From positions 496,001 to 560,000 of the forward strand of contig NZ_OY762268.1 of assembly GCF_963665245.1 (NCBI RefSeq): a stretch of DNA of 64,000 nt, written 5' to 3'. The notes beneath the pieces were generated by a model. That model was given only the letters and a program-made list of their open reading frames with translations. It was not told where the DNA came from and did not search any database. Position 1 is the stretch's first letter. Each line of letters starts with the position of its first letter. The translations under genes were made by a program, and so were the position numbers. This DNA is from an uncultured Paludibaculum sp. Its GTDB lineage: Bacteria; Acidobacteriota; Terriglobia; Bryobacterales; Bryobacteraceae. Below are positions 42,199-50,960 of this stretch, one piece after another.

Positions 42199-42226
42199 GT
42201 CTAGTGGCGATAGTACTCCACTAGAC
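42199..42226. promoter_or_regulatory. PadR operator (candidate)
   Basis: GTCTAGTGG (42199-42207) and CCACTAGAC (42218-42226) form a perfect 9-bp inverted repeat with a 10-base centre (CGATAGTACT). It starts three bases upstream of the padR ATG, where a bound dimer would block the promoter or the transcript start. Confidence 0.6.
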
Positions 42227-42308
42227 GGTCGACCGGAAGAGGGAAGAATGTAAAATCCTGGTCCGTATTTGCAGTACTTTGGCTATATAGGATGGTCTAG
42301 GGGAAGGC

Positions 42309-42590
42309 TTAGGCTTGTTGGCGGCGGGCTAGCGCCGCCTGCCAGGCGGACTTCAGCCGCTGCTCCAGTTCGGGCGGCACCGGTGGGCACTCCGCCTGCC
42401 CCTGGAACGTGCGGCCGGCTTCGACACAGCGCTTCAGGCTCTGCAGGAACTCGATGCACGGCGGGCAGTCGGCGATGTGGGCTTCCACTTCGCGGCAGTC
42501 GCCTGCATCCAGTTCTCCGTCGACATACTCCGACAACTTGGCGAAGACCTCCAGGCAGGCCGGATCGCGGTGATCGTGCTGGTGCGTCAT
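42309..42590 (-). CDS. Zinc-finger (zf-HC2) anti-sigma factor
   Basis: 93 residues. The zf-HC2 pattern is visible: ELDAGDCREVEAHIADCPPC, giving the His and two Cys ligands (H-x3-C-x2-C). There is no membrane segment, so it is a soluble anti-sigma. Its ATG overlaps the sigma factor TGA (ATGA), which fits the usual translational coupling of the sigma/anti-sigma pair. It probably holds the ECF sigma factor until a redox or envelope signal releases it. Confidence 0.88.
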   Translation of the reverse strand: MTHQHDHRDPACLEVFAKLSEYVDGELDAGDCREVEAHIADCPPCIEFLQSLKRCVEAGRTFQGQAECPPVPPELEQRLKSAWQAALARRQQA

Positions 42591-43195
42591 TGCGCTTTCT
42601 CCACATAGGCCGCCAGGCTCTTGCGCAGCGCAAGCCGCCCGCGGTGCAGTCTCTGCTTGACCGTGTCCTCGGTAAGGTCCAGGACTTCAGCCGTCTCCGA
42701 CGTCGACAGGCCCTCCACGTCGCGCAACAGCACGACGGAGCGATAGGTCTCCGGCAGCGTCTGCATGGCCCGTTCCAGTTCCTCGCCCAGCTCCTGCCGC
42801 AGGACGCGGCCTTCTGGCAGTTCCGAGTTGTCCGAAACCTGCATGGCCCGTTGGCCCTCGCCTTCATTCCCCGGCAGCAGCTCGTCCAATGAGAGTTCCC
42901 GGTCCGGCGCGAAAACGCTCTTGCGCCGCTTCATCAGGCAGTAGTTCTTGGCGATCCGGAAAACCCACGCCTTCACTCGTTCCGGATCCTGCAACTGATC
43001 AAAACTCTCAAAGACCTTCAGCAGTGTGTCCTGCGCCACTTCCTCGGCGTCCTCCCGCTGCCCGCACATCATCCAGGTGTATTGAAAGATGCGGTGTTGA
43101 AAGCTCTCGACAAACGGCGTGAAGGCCGATTCATCACCCTCAAGCAGCCGCCGGGCCCATTCCACTTCAGGAGCAATCGGAGTTGCGGTCGTCAC
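42587..43195 (-). CDS. ECF-type RNA polymerase sigma factor
   Basis: 202 residues. Region 2 is seen in FQHRIFQYTWMMCGQREDAEEVAQDTLLKVF and VKAWVFRIAKNYCLMKRR; region 4 in LPETYRSVVLLRDVEGLSTSETAEVLDLTEDTVKQRLHRGR (quoted in part: LSTSETAEVLDLTEDTVK). The start is GTG at 43195 and no ATG lies close by; the ribosome binding site is weak. It is paired with the zf-HC2 gene downstream. Target promoters cannot be read from this window. Confidence 0.9.
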   Translation of the reverse strand: MTTATPIAPEVEWARRLLEGDESAFTPFVESFQHRIFQYTWMMCGQREDAEEVAQDTLLKVFESFDQLQDPERVKAWVFRIAKNYCLMKRRKSVFAPDRELSLDELLPGNEGEGQRAMQVSDNSELPEGRVLRQELGEELERAMQTLPETYRSVVLLRDVEGLSTSETAEVLDLTEDTVKQRLHRGRLALRKSLAAYVEKAQ

Positions 43196-43212
43196 GCCCC
43201 TATCTTACAGAC

Positions 43213-43632
43213 TTATCCCAGCACCGGGGATGCCGTGACCCCTGTATGAACCTCCACGGCAATCGTCGGTGTCGCCAGCATCGTGTTCTTGATCAGACAC
43301 TTCTCGGCTGAGCGGCGCACGCCCTCCACGTCTTTCTCCTCCAACACGCCTGGGGTCTCAATTGCGATCACGAACTGGTCCAGCCGTGCCGGTGCTTTGG
43401 CCTTCTCGGCGGTGATCCGGATGCGCAGCCCCTCGCTCGACAGATTCCGGGCTTTCAGGTACTGTACTGCGTAATATCCAGCGCAAGTGGCCAGCGAGGC
43501 CAGCAACAGCTCCGGCGGCGTCATGCCTTCATCGGCTCCGCCATTGTCCAGCGGCTGATCACAGATGATTTTGTGGCCTCGGGCCTCGGCCTCAAACTGC
43601 ACATCGCCCAAATAGTTGACGGTAAGTTCCAT
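43213..43632 (-). CDS. OsmC/Ohr-family peroxiredoxin-like protein
   Basis: 139 residues, normal for OsmC. Both conserved cysteines are present: ASLATCAGYYAV and EKCLIKNTM, along with the TPPELLL glutamate. It reduces organic hydroperoxides using the cysteine pair (family knowledge). ATG 43632 has a GAAGG site seven bases upstream; a longer frame upstream of it overlaps the TolC region and is not used. Divergent from the efflux operon, with a perfect 14-bp palindrome between the two starts. Confidence 0.9.
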   Translation of the reverse strand: MELTVNYLGDVQFEAEARGHKIICDQPLDNGGADEGMTPPELLLASLATCAGYYAVQYLKARNLSSEGLRIRITAEKAKAPARLDQFVIAIETPGVLEEKDVEGVRRSAEKCLIKNTMLATPTIAVEVHTGVTASPVLG

Positions 43633-43672
43633 ATAAGTGCCTTCACTTTGCAGGATGCAGCAATTGCGGAGA

Positions 43673-43686
43673 GGTGACATGTCACC
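43673..43686. promoter_or_regulatory. Perfect 14-bp palindrome between osmC-like and tolC-like genes
   Basis: GGTGACATGTCACC is fully self-complementary and lies 41 bases from the OsmC start and 28 bases from the TolC-like start. Placed in a divergent promoter region, it is a good candidate operator controlling both. Confidence 0.5.
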
Positions 43687-43714
43687 AAGTGCTGCAAAAC
43701 GCATCATTTGAGTC

Positions 43715-45037
43715 GTGCGAACGAGAATTATTCTTCTTTCGATCGCGGCCGCCCTCGGGGCCCAGGCGCAGGAGCCGTTGAGCCTGCGCGACGCCGTCAA
43801 GATGGCCTTGACGAAACACCCGGCCATGGAAGCCGCCACGGCGCGCATCCAGGCGTCCGGTTCCCGCGTCGAGCAGGCCCGCAGCGGGCTCATGCCGCAG
43901 GTCCGCTATACAGAAATGTTCCAGTCTGGCAATAACCCGGTGTACGTGTTTGGTTCGTTGTTGACGCAGCACCAGTTCACGGCCGACAACTTCGCGTTGG
44001 GGTCGCTGAACCGGCCCGATCCACTGAACAACTTCCAGTCGATGGTGACAGCCGAACAACTGGTCTACGACTTCGGGGGGCTGCGGAAGACCATCCACGC
44101 CGCCGAGTTGGGCCGCAAGATCTCTGAGGAAGAGAAGAAGTCCGCCGAACTCATGCTCGCCGCCGGCACGGCACGGGCCTACCACAGCGTCACCCTCGCC
44201 ACCGAGGGTCTGGCCGTGGCGCGCGAGGCACTCAAGACCGCTGAAGCCGATCAGGCGCGAGCCGAGACGATCCGGGCCGCGGGCATGGCCACGGATGCCG
44301 ATGTCCTTTCCATTAAGGTGCATGTCGCTTCCATGCGCGAACAGGTGATCCGCGGCCAGGCCGACATCCGCATCGCCCAGGCTTCGCTGAACGACGCGCT
44401 GGGTCTGCCGCTCGACACGGAGCACAAGCTCACCACGGCTCTGACACCCGCCGAGGCCGGTACATTGCGAATAGAGAACGCACGCCGTCCGGAGGTGGAG
44501 CAGGCGCGCCTTGCTCAGGAGGCAGCTTCCGCCCAGGCCGCCGCGGCCAAGGCCGGCTACTGGCCGCAGTTCTTTCTGCGTGGATCGTTCGAAGCCGACC
44601 GCCAGAACTTCGCCACCAAGGGCGGCGCGAATTGGATGTTCGCCGGCGGCCTGAAGTGGACGCTTTTCGACGGCAACCGGACGCGCAATAGCGTAGCCGA
44701 AGCCCGCTCGATGTCCACCGCCGCCGCCGCCGGCCAGCGCCAGATGGAAAGCGCGGTCCAGTTGCAGGTGCGCCGAGCCCGTGCCGAGTTTGAATCCGCC
44801 ACGGAGCGCATCCAGGTCACTGACGCCACCATCGCTCAGGCCGATGAGAGCCTGCGAATCCTGCGCAACCGCTACACCAGCGGACTGGCCACGGTCACCG
44901 ATCTCTTGCGCGCCCAAACCGCCCTGCTCGACGCCAAAGTGCGCCGCCTGGGCTCAATTTATGAACAACGTCTGGCGGCCGTCGCCGTGGAGCAGGCCGA
45001 GGGAATTCTGAATGGAGATTCGAATGTTCTGCAGTAA
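43715..45037 (+). CDS. TolC-like outer-membrane efflux protein
   Basis: 440 residues. Signal peptide MRTRIILLSIAAALGAQAQ, then two OEP-type repeats of long amphipathic helices (for example MALTKHPAMEAATARIQAS and LRNRYTSGLATVTDLLRAQ), the usual size for RND-linked outer-membrane channels. The start is GTG. It is the first gene of the efflux operon; its end overlaps the adaptor gene by 26 bases. The inverted order (channel first) is common in acidobacterial RND operons. Confidence 0.88.
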   Translation: MRTRIILLSIAAALGAQAQEPLSLRDAVKMALTKHPAMEAATARIQASGSRVEQARSGLMPQVRYTEMFQSGNNPVYVFGSLLTQHQFTADNFALGSLNRPDPLNNFQSMVTAEQLVYDFGGLRKTIHAAELGRKISEEEKKSAELMLAAGTARAYHSVTLATEGLAVAREALKTAEADQARAETIRAAGMATDADVLSIKVHVASMREQVIRGQADIRIAQASLNDALGLPLDTEHKLTTALTPAEAGTLRIENARRPEVEQARLAQEAASAQAAAAKAGYWPQFFLRGSFEADRQNFATKGGANWMFAGGLKWTLFDGNRTRNSVAEARSMSTAAAAGQRQMESAVQLQVRRARAEFESATERIQVTDATIAQADESLRILRNRYTSGLATVTDLLRAQTALLDAKVRRLGSIYEQRLAAVAVEQAEGILNGDSNVLQ

Positions 45038-46184
45038 CTCGACGAAGCTTCTGACACTCGGCCTCGCCGCGCTCTCGCTGGCCGGCTGCGGCGGTGAAAA
45101 GCCGGCAGCGAAGAAAGCCGAAGACGGGCCAGCCGTGAAAGTGAGTGTCGTGAAGGCGACGCAGGAAGACATCCCGGATGAGTACGTGGCCACGGGTACG
45201 ATCAAGGCCCGCACCACTTCCGTGCTTTCGGCCCGCGTGATGGGCTACATCCGGGAGTTGAAGCCACAGGCCGGGGACACCGTCAAGGCCGGTCAGGTCG
45301 TGGCGGTTCTGGAAGCCAAGGAGATTGAGACCGGCCTCAGACAGGCCGAGGCGGCTCGTGAGGAGGCGCGCGGCGCCATTCCCGAGGTCGACAACGCCAT
45401 CGCCGCCGCCAAGGCTCAACTGGATCTGGCCGACTCCACATTCCGCCGGATGCAGAGCCTGCACGAGCAGAAATCCATCACGGCCCAGGAGTTCGACGAA
45501 GTTGCCGCCCGCCGCCGCATGGCCCAGGCCAACTTCGAAATGGCCAAGGCGAAACGAACTCAACTCGACCAGAAGATTCTCCAGGCTGGCCAGGCCGTCG
45601 CGCAGGCTTCCGTGATGCGTGGCTACACCGAGGTCCTGGCGCCCTTCACTGGCACGGTCATCGAGCGCAAGGCGGAGCCTGGCATGCTGGCCGCCCCCGG
45701 CATGCCGCTGCTCGTCGTCGAACAAGCCGGCAGCTATCGTCTTGAGGCCGCGGTCGAGGAGGCCCGCCTCCGCACGATTCGTCCGGGGATGGCCGTGAAG
45801 GTCGATCTCGAAGCGGTGGACCACAGCCTGGATGCCCGCGTCGAGGAGATTGTCCCGGCCATGGATCCGGCTTCCCGCTCCTTCACTGTGAAGATCGGTC
45901 TCGCCGGCGCGGGAACGGTCCGCAGCGGTATGTTCGGCCGTGCTCGCTTCCCGCAGGGCTCCAAACAGGCTCTCACTGTCCCGGCGCTGGCGTTGATGGA
46001 GCAAGGCCAGGTGCAGCGCGTCTTTGTGATCGACAACGGTATTGCCCGCGGACGGCTGGTGACCACGGGCGCACGCACGGAGGGCAGAGTGGAAGTCCTG
46101 AGCGGACTGCAGGCTGGCGAGCAGGTGGTTTCTCCGGCGCCCACGAATTTGGCTGACGGCGGGAAGGTCGAGGTGCGGCAGTGA
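45012..46184 (+). CDS. RND periplasmic adaptor lipoprotein (HlyD/AcrA family)
   Basis: 390 residues. Lipoprotein signal with lipobox LAGC. Biotinyl-lipoyl halves and the coiled-coil hairpin are seen (ARVMGYIRELKPQAGDTVKAG ... APFTGTVIERKAEPG; quoted in part: GYIRELKPQAGDTVKAG), then the beta-barrel and membrane-proximal domains to the C-terminus. The ATG at 45012 is preceded by GAGGG; 45024 is an alternative. It overlaps both the TolC-like gene and the RND gene, so the three form a coupled unit. Confidence 0.9.
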   Translation: MEIRMFCSNSTKLLTLGLAALSLAGCGGEKPAAKKAEDGPAVKVSVVKATQEDIPDEYVATGTIKARTTSVLSARVMGYIRELKPQAGDTVKAGQVVAVLEAKEIETGLRQAEAAREEARGAIPEVDNAIAAAKAQLDLADSTFRRMQSLHEQKSITAQEFDEVAARRRMAQANFEMAKAKRTQLDQKILQAGQAVAQASVMRGYTEVLAPFTGTVIERKAEPGMLAAPGMPLLVVEQAGSYRLEAAVEEARLRTIRPGMAVKVDLEAVDHSLDARVEEIVPAMDPASRSFTVKIGLAGAGTVRSGMFGRARFPQGSKQALTVPALALMEQGQVQRVFVIDNGIARGRLVTTGARTEGRVEVLSGLQAGEQVVSPAPTNLADGGKVEVRQ

Positions 46185-49100
46185 GCGAGGCACCCAAGTA
46201 CGGTCTGGCCGGCCGCCTGGCGCACGGTTGGATCAACTCGAAGCTGACACCCCTGCTTATCGGCGCGTCGTTGCTGATGGGCGTCTTCTCCGTCATCATG
46301 CTGCCGCGCGAGGAAGAGCCACAGATCATCGTGCCCATGATCGACGTCATGGTGGGCATGCCCGGTTCGAGCGCCAAGGAAGTGGAGGAGCGCGTCACCA
46401 AGCCCATGGGGAAGCTGCTCTGGGAGATCCCCGGCGTGGAGTACATCTACTCCACTTCGTCGTCGGGGATGTCCATGGCCATCGTGCGCTTCAAGGTCGG
46501 CGAGGACGAGGAGAAGAGCATCGTTAAGCTGAACCAGAAGATGCACGCGAACTTCGACCTGATCCCACCAGGAGCCACCCAGCCGCTGATCAAGCCGCGA
46601 TCGATCGACGACGTGCCGATTCTCGCTCTCACTCTCCATTCGGCCCGTTACAACGACTTTGAGCTGCGCCGTGTCGCCGCCCAGGTTCACGACACGATCA
46701 AGCAGGTGAGCGACGTCAGCGAGGTTACGATCCTCGGAGGCCAGCGCCGCGCCTTGAAAGTCACGCTCGATGCCGCCCGCCTGTCGGGGTTCAACCTGGC
46801 GCCCTTGCAGGTGATGGGTGCCATCGGGCAGTCGAATCAGAGACTGCCGGCCGGACAGGCCGCGCAGGATAATCACGAAACCATTCTCGAAGCGGGCAGT
46901 TGGTTGAAGAGCGCCCAAGATGCCGGATCCCTGGTGGTGGCCGTCGCCAACGGCCGGCCAATCTACCTGCGCGATGTCGCCTTGGTGGAGGATACCGGCG
47001 AGGATCCCGTTCAATACGTACAGTACGCCTCGGCCGGCAAGTTCGAGCCGGCGGTCACTCTCTCCATCGCCAAGCGCAAGGGCATGAACGCCATCACGGT
47101 AGCCGACCATGTGCTGGAACGCGTGGAGGCGCTCAAAGGCCACGTGATTCCGCAAGACGTCTCGGTCACCATCACGCGCAACTACGGCGAAACCGCGGCT
47201 GAGAAGTCGAACGAACTGCTGTTTCACATGGGCATCGCCGTCGTTTCCGTGAGTATTCTCATCGCCCTTGTGCTGGGCTTCCGCGAGTCGCTCATCGTCT
47301 TCACCGCGATCCCCGTGACCCTGGCGCTTACCCTGACGGTCTTCTATCTCTACGGATACACGCTGAACCGCATTACGTTGTTTGCGCTGATCTTCTCGAT
47401 AGGCATCCTCGTCGATGACGCGATCGTCGTCGTTGAGAACATCGTCCGCCATCTCCATCTGCCGGCCAACTCGGGCCGGCCCATGACGGATATCGCAGTC
47501 GAGGCCGTGGACGAAGTGGGCAATCCCACGATCCTGGCGACGCTCACGGTGATCGCCGCCATTCTGCCCATGGCATTTGTCGGCGGGCTGATGGGCCCCT
47601 ACATGCGCCCCATCCCCATCGGCTCCACCGCCGCGATGATTTTCTCCATCATCGTTGCGTTCCTGGTGACTCCTTGGGCTGCCGTGCGCCTGTTGAAGTC
47701 GCAGTCCGGCCACGCTCACGATACCGAAGAAGACCGCTTCACGGCTTTTTACCGCCACGCGATGGATAAACTGCTGCATGTTCCGGTGCTGCGCTACGGC
47801 TTTCTGCTGATGGTGACCGTGCTCCTGCTCGGTTCGATGGCGCTGGTCTACGTGGAGTTCGTGAAGGTCAAGATGCTGCCCTTCGACAACAAAAGCGAGT
47901 TCCAGGTGATTGTCGACATGCCCGAGGGCACCACGCTGGAAGATACCGCGCGGGTCACCCGGCAGTTGGCCGAAGCGACGTTCGCTCAACCCGAAGTCGT
48001 CAACGTTCAGACCTACGCGGGCACGGCCTCGCCGTACAACTTCAACGGTCTGGTGCGCCACTACTTCCTGCGCAGCGGCCCGAACATGGCCGACATCCAG
48101 GTGAACCTTCTGGGCAAGGGCGAACGTAGCCTCAAGAGTCACGAAATCGCAAAGCAGGTTCGCGAACGGCTGCTGCCCATCGCCCGCGCCAATCGTGCTC
48201 GCATCAAGGTGGCCGAGGTGCCGCCCGGGCCGCCCGTGCTCCATACGCTGGTGGCCGAAGTCTATGGGCCCACGGCCGAGGGCCGCGACCGTCTGGCCGC
48301 CGGCATCCTGGACATCTTCGACAAGACCCCGGGTGTCGTCGATGCCGACTGGTATGTCGAGGACCCGCAGCCCAAGCAGGTCTGGCAGGTCGACCGTGAG
48401 AAGGCCGCGTTGAACGGCGTGTCCACGGCGGATATCGCCCAGACGCTGCGGCTCGCCTCGGCCGGCATGACCGCCGGCCTATTGCACATCGACACGGCGA
48501 AGGAGGACATCCCCATCACGTTGCGGCTGGACCGCGCCACGCGCAGCGACTTCGACCGCCTGAAGAGCCTCAAGGTCGCCGGCCGCACCGGCAACCTCGT
48601 CTCGCTGGCCGAACTGGTCCGCGTCGAGAAGACGGTGAGCGAGCGCAGCATCTATCACAAGAATCTGATGCCCGTCACCTACGTCACCGCCGACGTGGCC
48701 GGCATCATGGAGAGCCCCGTCTACGCGATTCTCAACCTCGGTCCCAAGATCGCCAAACTGCCCGTCGACGGAGGCTACGAGATCGAGCAGTATACAGCCC
48801 ACCAGCCGTTCGAGGACTCCAAGTACTCGATGAAGTGGGATGGCGAATGGCACATCACCTACGAGGTCTTCCGCGACCTGGGGCTGGCCTTCGCCGCTGT
48901 TCTGGTGCTCATTTATGTGCTGGTGGTGGGTTGGTTCCAGAGCTTCCTGACGCCGCTCATCATCATGGCCGCCATCCCGTTCTCGCTGGTCGGCATCCTG
49001 CCGGCGCATGGCCTGATGAACGCTTTCTTCACGGCGACTTCGATGATAGGCTTTATCGCCGGCGCGGGTATCGTCGTTCGAAACAGCATCATCCTCGTCG

Positions 49101-49354
49101 ATTTTGTTGAGTTGCGCCTAAAGGAGGGGATGCCCCTGGACAAGGCCGTGATCGACGCCGGCGCGGTCCGCTTCCGGCCCATGATGCTCACCGCCGCCGC
49201 CGTGGTGGTGGGCAGCATCGTGATCCTCTTCGATCCCATCTTCCAGGGCCTGGCCATCGCGCTGATGGCCGGGGAGATCGCCTCGCTGTCACTCTCGCGC
49301 GTGACAGTCCCCATTGTCTATTTCATCGCACACAGAAGGAGAAACGCGGAATGA
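46181..49354 (+). CDS. RND efflux pump, inner-membrane transporter
   Basis: 1057 residues, the expected length for AcrB/HAE-type pumps. First membrane segment at about 22-40; the large periplasmic loop begins with MIDVMVGMPGSSAKEVEERV; the proton-relay segment holds adjacent Asp residues in SIGILVDDAIVVVENI; the second half repeats the fold and ends with VPIVYFIAHRRR. The GTG start overlaps the adaptor stop (GTGA). Substrate class (drug, solvent or metal) cannot be fixed; the family is closer to HAE than HME types because no metal-site pattern was noticed. Confidence 0.92.
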   Translation: MSEAPKYGLAGRLAHGWINSKLTPLLIGASLLMGVFSVIMLPREEEPQIIVPMIDVMVGMPGSSAKEVEERVTKPMGKLLWEIPGVEYIYSTSSSGMSMAIVRFKVGEDEEKSIVKLNQKMHANFDLIPPGATQPLIKPRSIDDVPILALTLHSARYNDFELRRVAAQVHDTIKQVSDVSEVTILGGQRRALKVTLDAARLSGFNLAPLQVMGAIGQSNQRLPAGQAAQDNHETILEAGSWLKSAQDAGSLVVAVANGRPIYLRDVALVEDTGEDPVQYVQYASAGKFEPAVTLSIAKRKGMNAITVADHVLERVEALKGHVIPQDVSVTITRNYGETAAEKSNELLFHMGIAVVSVSILIALVLGFRESLIVFTAIPVTLALTLTVFYLYGYTLNRITLFALIFSIGILVDDAIVVVENIVRHLHLPANSGRPMTDIAVEAVDEVGNPTILATLTVIAAILPMAFVGGLMGPYMRPIPIGSTAAMIFSIIVAFLVTPWAAVRLLKSQSGHAHDTEEDRFTAFYRHAMDKLLHVPVLRYGFLLMVTVLLLGSMALVYVEFVKVKMLPFDNKSEFQVIVDMPEGTTLEDTARVTRQLAEATFAQPEVVNVQTYAGTASPYNFNGLVRHYFLRSGPNMADIQVNLLGKGERSLKSHEIAKQVRERLLPIARANRARIKVAEVPPGPPVLHTLVAEVYGPTAEGRDRLAAGILDIFDKTPGVVDADWYVEDPQPKQVWQVDREKAALNGVSTADIAQTLRLASAGMTAGLLHIDTAKEDIPITLRLDRATRSDFDRLKSLKVAGRTGNLVSLAELVRVEKTVSERSIYHKNLMPVTYVTADVAGIMESPVYAILNLGPKIAKLPVDGGYEIEQYTAHQPFEDSKYSMKWDGEWHITYEVFRDLGLAFAAVLVLIYVLVVGWFQSFLTPLIIMAAIPFSLVGILPAHGLMNAFFTATSMIGFIAGAGIVVRNSIILVDFVELRLKEGMPLDKAVIDAGAVRFRPMMLTAAAVVVGSIVILFDPIFQGLAIALMAGEIASLSLSRVTVPIVYFIAHRRRNAE

Positions 49355-49539
49355 CCGTCGACCGCTACTTGAGAATGATAGCCGGGTTCTTTGTGCTGCT
49401 CAGCGTGGCGCTGGGCGTGTGGCACGACCCGCGGTGGTTCTACTTCACGGCGTTCGTGGGGCTCAACCTGTTCCAGAGCGCGTTCACGAACTGGTGTCCC
49501 ATGATCACCATCCTGCGGAAACTGGGGGTGCGCGGCTGA
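49351..49539 (+). CDS. DUF2892 small membrane protein (YgaP-like)
   Basis: 62 residues with two hydrophobic segments (IAGFFVLLSVALGVW and WFYFTAFVGLNLFQSAF), then NWCPM with the cysteine seen in many DUF2892 members. Its ATG overlaps the RND pump stop (ATGA). DUF2892 genes at the end of RND operons are known from several phyla; the role is unknown. Confidence 0.88.
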   Translation: MTVDRYLRMIAGFFVLLSVALGVWHDPRWFYFTAFVGLNLFQSAFTNWCPMITILRKLGVRG

Positions 49540-49546
49540 GGTGCGT

Positions 49547-50689
49547 CTAGCGGCCAAAAAGGCTCATCAACCGGCTGGTCGGCTTCGGAAGGGGCACGCT
49601 GGCGTCGCCCGCCAGGACGCTGGCAAAGTCGGCGAACGCCTTGCCCAGACGGGTATTGACAGGTACGAACCGGCCCTCGGTCTGTGTCTTCCGGATGGTG
49701 GCGTAGTCGTTGGGCAACTGGCGCAGTACGGGAAGGCCCAGAATCTTGGCGATCTCCGGCGACGAGGGATCCCCGTTGTGCCAGCGATTCACCAGCAGGC
49801 CATAGCGTGTGGGCGGCAAGCCCCAGCGGTGCAGTTCCTCGGCGCGCTGCTGCGTCAGCCGCAACGAAGGAACCTCGGTGGTACACACCATATAGACCTT
49901 GCGCGAGCGCCGCACGAGTTCGATGGTGGCTGGATTCACCAGTTCAGGCAGATCCACCAGGATCGTGTCGTACTTGTCGCGAACGAACTCGAGCAACTGG
50001 AAGTAGTTCGGCCATTCCGGCTGGACCGTATCCAGCGACCGCGAGGAAAGCAGGAAGTCCACGCCATCCACGGTGACAGCCGCCGATCGCAGCCTGAACT
50101 GGTCGATGTCGTTGGTGGAGGTAAGCAGATGTTGGATGGATATGGTCGGCTTCACGTCCAGCAGAATGCCCAGGACACTGCTGCGCAGGTCGGCATCGAT
50201 CACAAGCACGCGTTTGCCATGGTCGCGAGCCAGGGCCATGGCCGTATTCAGCACCACGGTGGATGCGCCGCTGCCCGCCTTCGAAGGCAGGAAGCTGAAC
50301 ACGTAGTCTTCCACGCCGCCCCGCATGCTCACCAGGGACGTATGGATGGCTTCGGCCAGGTCGGCAGTTGTGAACGATTCCGGCAAAACGGCCGTGAAGC
50401 CCGCATCCTTGGCCTTCTGCATCAGCCCTGGCGGACAGGCCAACGCCAGCACGGGCATCTCCGGGTCCAGATCTCTGATCGTCGCGCAACAGCGGAGGGC
50501 AACATCGCCACTACCCACATCGATCAGCACAAGGTCAGGCGCGGAGGCATTGACGATGCGAGTCAGTTCATAGTGGCCCGGTACGCTGGGAAACTCGCGC
50601 ACCAACTGAAGCAGCCCGGTGTCAGCGGACAGGGCTCGAATGTAGGGCGAACGCTCGGGACTAGCTTGGATGATTACCGTTGTGAACAT
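49547..50689 (-). CDS. CpaE/MinD-like P-loop ATPase, orphan
   Basis: 380 residues. The N-terminal 120 residues form a receiver-like domain with Asp57 in LVLIDVG at the usual phospho-acceptor spot, but the acidic pair at the start is not obvious, so it may be a pseudo-receiver. Then a deviant Walker A motif KAGSGASTV (Lys137) and a switch region VLVIDADLRSS, as in MinD/ParA proteins; LVDLPE resembles the Walker B/switch II. In tad systems CpaE positions the pilus machine, but no cpa/tad gene is near. It meets the convergent DUF2892 gene with seven bases between. Confidence 0.85.
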   Translation of the reverse strand: MFTTVIIQASPERSPYIRALSADTGLLQLVREFPSVPGHYELTRIVNASAPDLVLIDVGSGDVALRCCATIRDLDPEMPVLALACPPGLMQKAKDAGFTAVLPESFTTADLAEAIHTSLVSMRGGVEDYVFSFLPSKAGSGASTVVLNTAMALARDHGKRVLVIDADLRSSVLGILLDVKPTISIQHLLTSTNDIDQFRLRSAAVTVDGVDFLLSSRSLDTVQPEWPNYFQLLEFVRDKYDTILVDLPELVNPATIELVRRSRKVYMVCTTEVPSLRLTQQRAEELHRWGLPPTRYGLLVNRWHNGDPSSPEIAKILGLPVLRQLPNDYATIRKTQTEGRFVPVNTRLGKAFADFASVLAGDASVPLPKPTSRLMSLFGR

Positions 50690-50960
50690 CAGAATCGCCG
50701 GAGGTACTTCCCGGTTCTACACCTATATCGGCGGTTTCGGGCGATTTCTTTGCATCAGTATTCGGATAGGCCGGTACACAAACAGGTGGAACACCCCGGT
50801 TCCGTCTCTGGTCGTGGCATCTGGCACATCAGGCCGATCTCTCTATGGGGCATATCACCCAATCTAGAAAGGTAGCAGAATCAGCAAGTTGCATAAACAC
50901 TAAGGATTCAGCAAATCTCGACTTTGGCGTCTGAATTGCATCTGGTAAGGCAAGGACCTA
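50690..50960. other. Intergenic region upstream of cydAB
   Basis: 271 bases between the CpaE-like gene and cydA, read divergently. It is less GC-rich than the neighbours. An AAGGA site precedes the cydA ATG. Near-repeats ATCAGCAA and TTCAGCAA occur at about 50880-50887 and 50907-50914. No strong promoter or operator could be named. Confidence 0.4.

Noticed and set aside
43213..43893. 226-residue reading of the OsmC gene
   Set aside because: The extra N-terminus overlaps the TolC-like gene antisense; the OsmC fold and a good SD begin at 43632.
45734..48244. 836-codon open frame on the minus strand opposite the adaptor and RND genes
   Set aside because: Shadow of the GC-rich plus-strand genes: low-complexity H/D/R-rich translation, no motif, no ribosome binding site, and it crosses two real genes.
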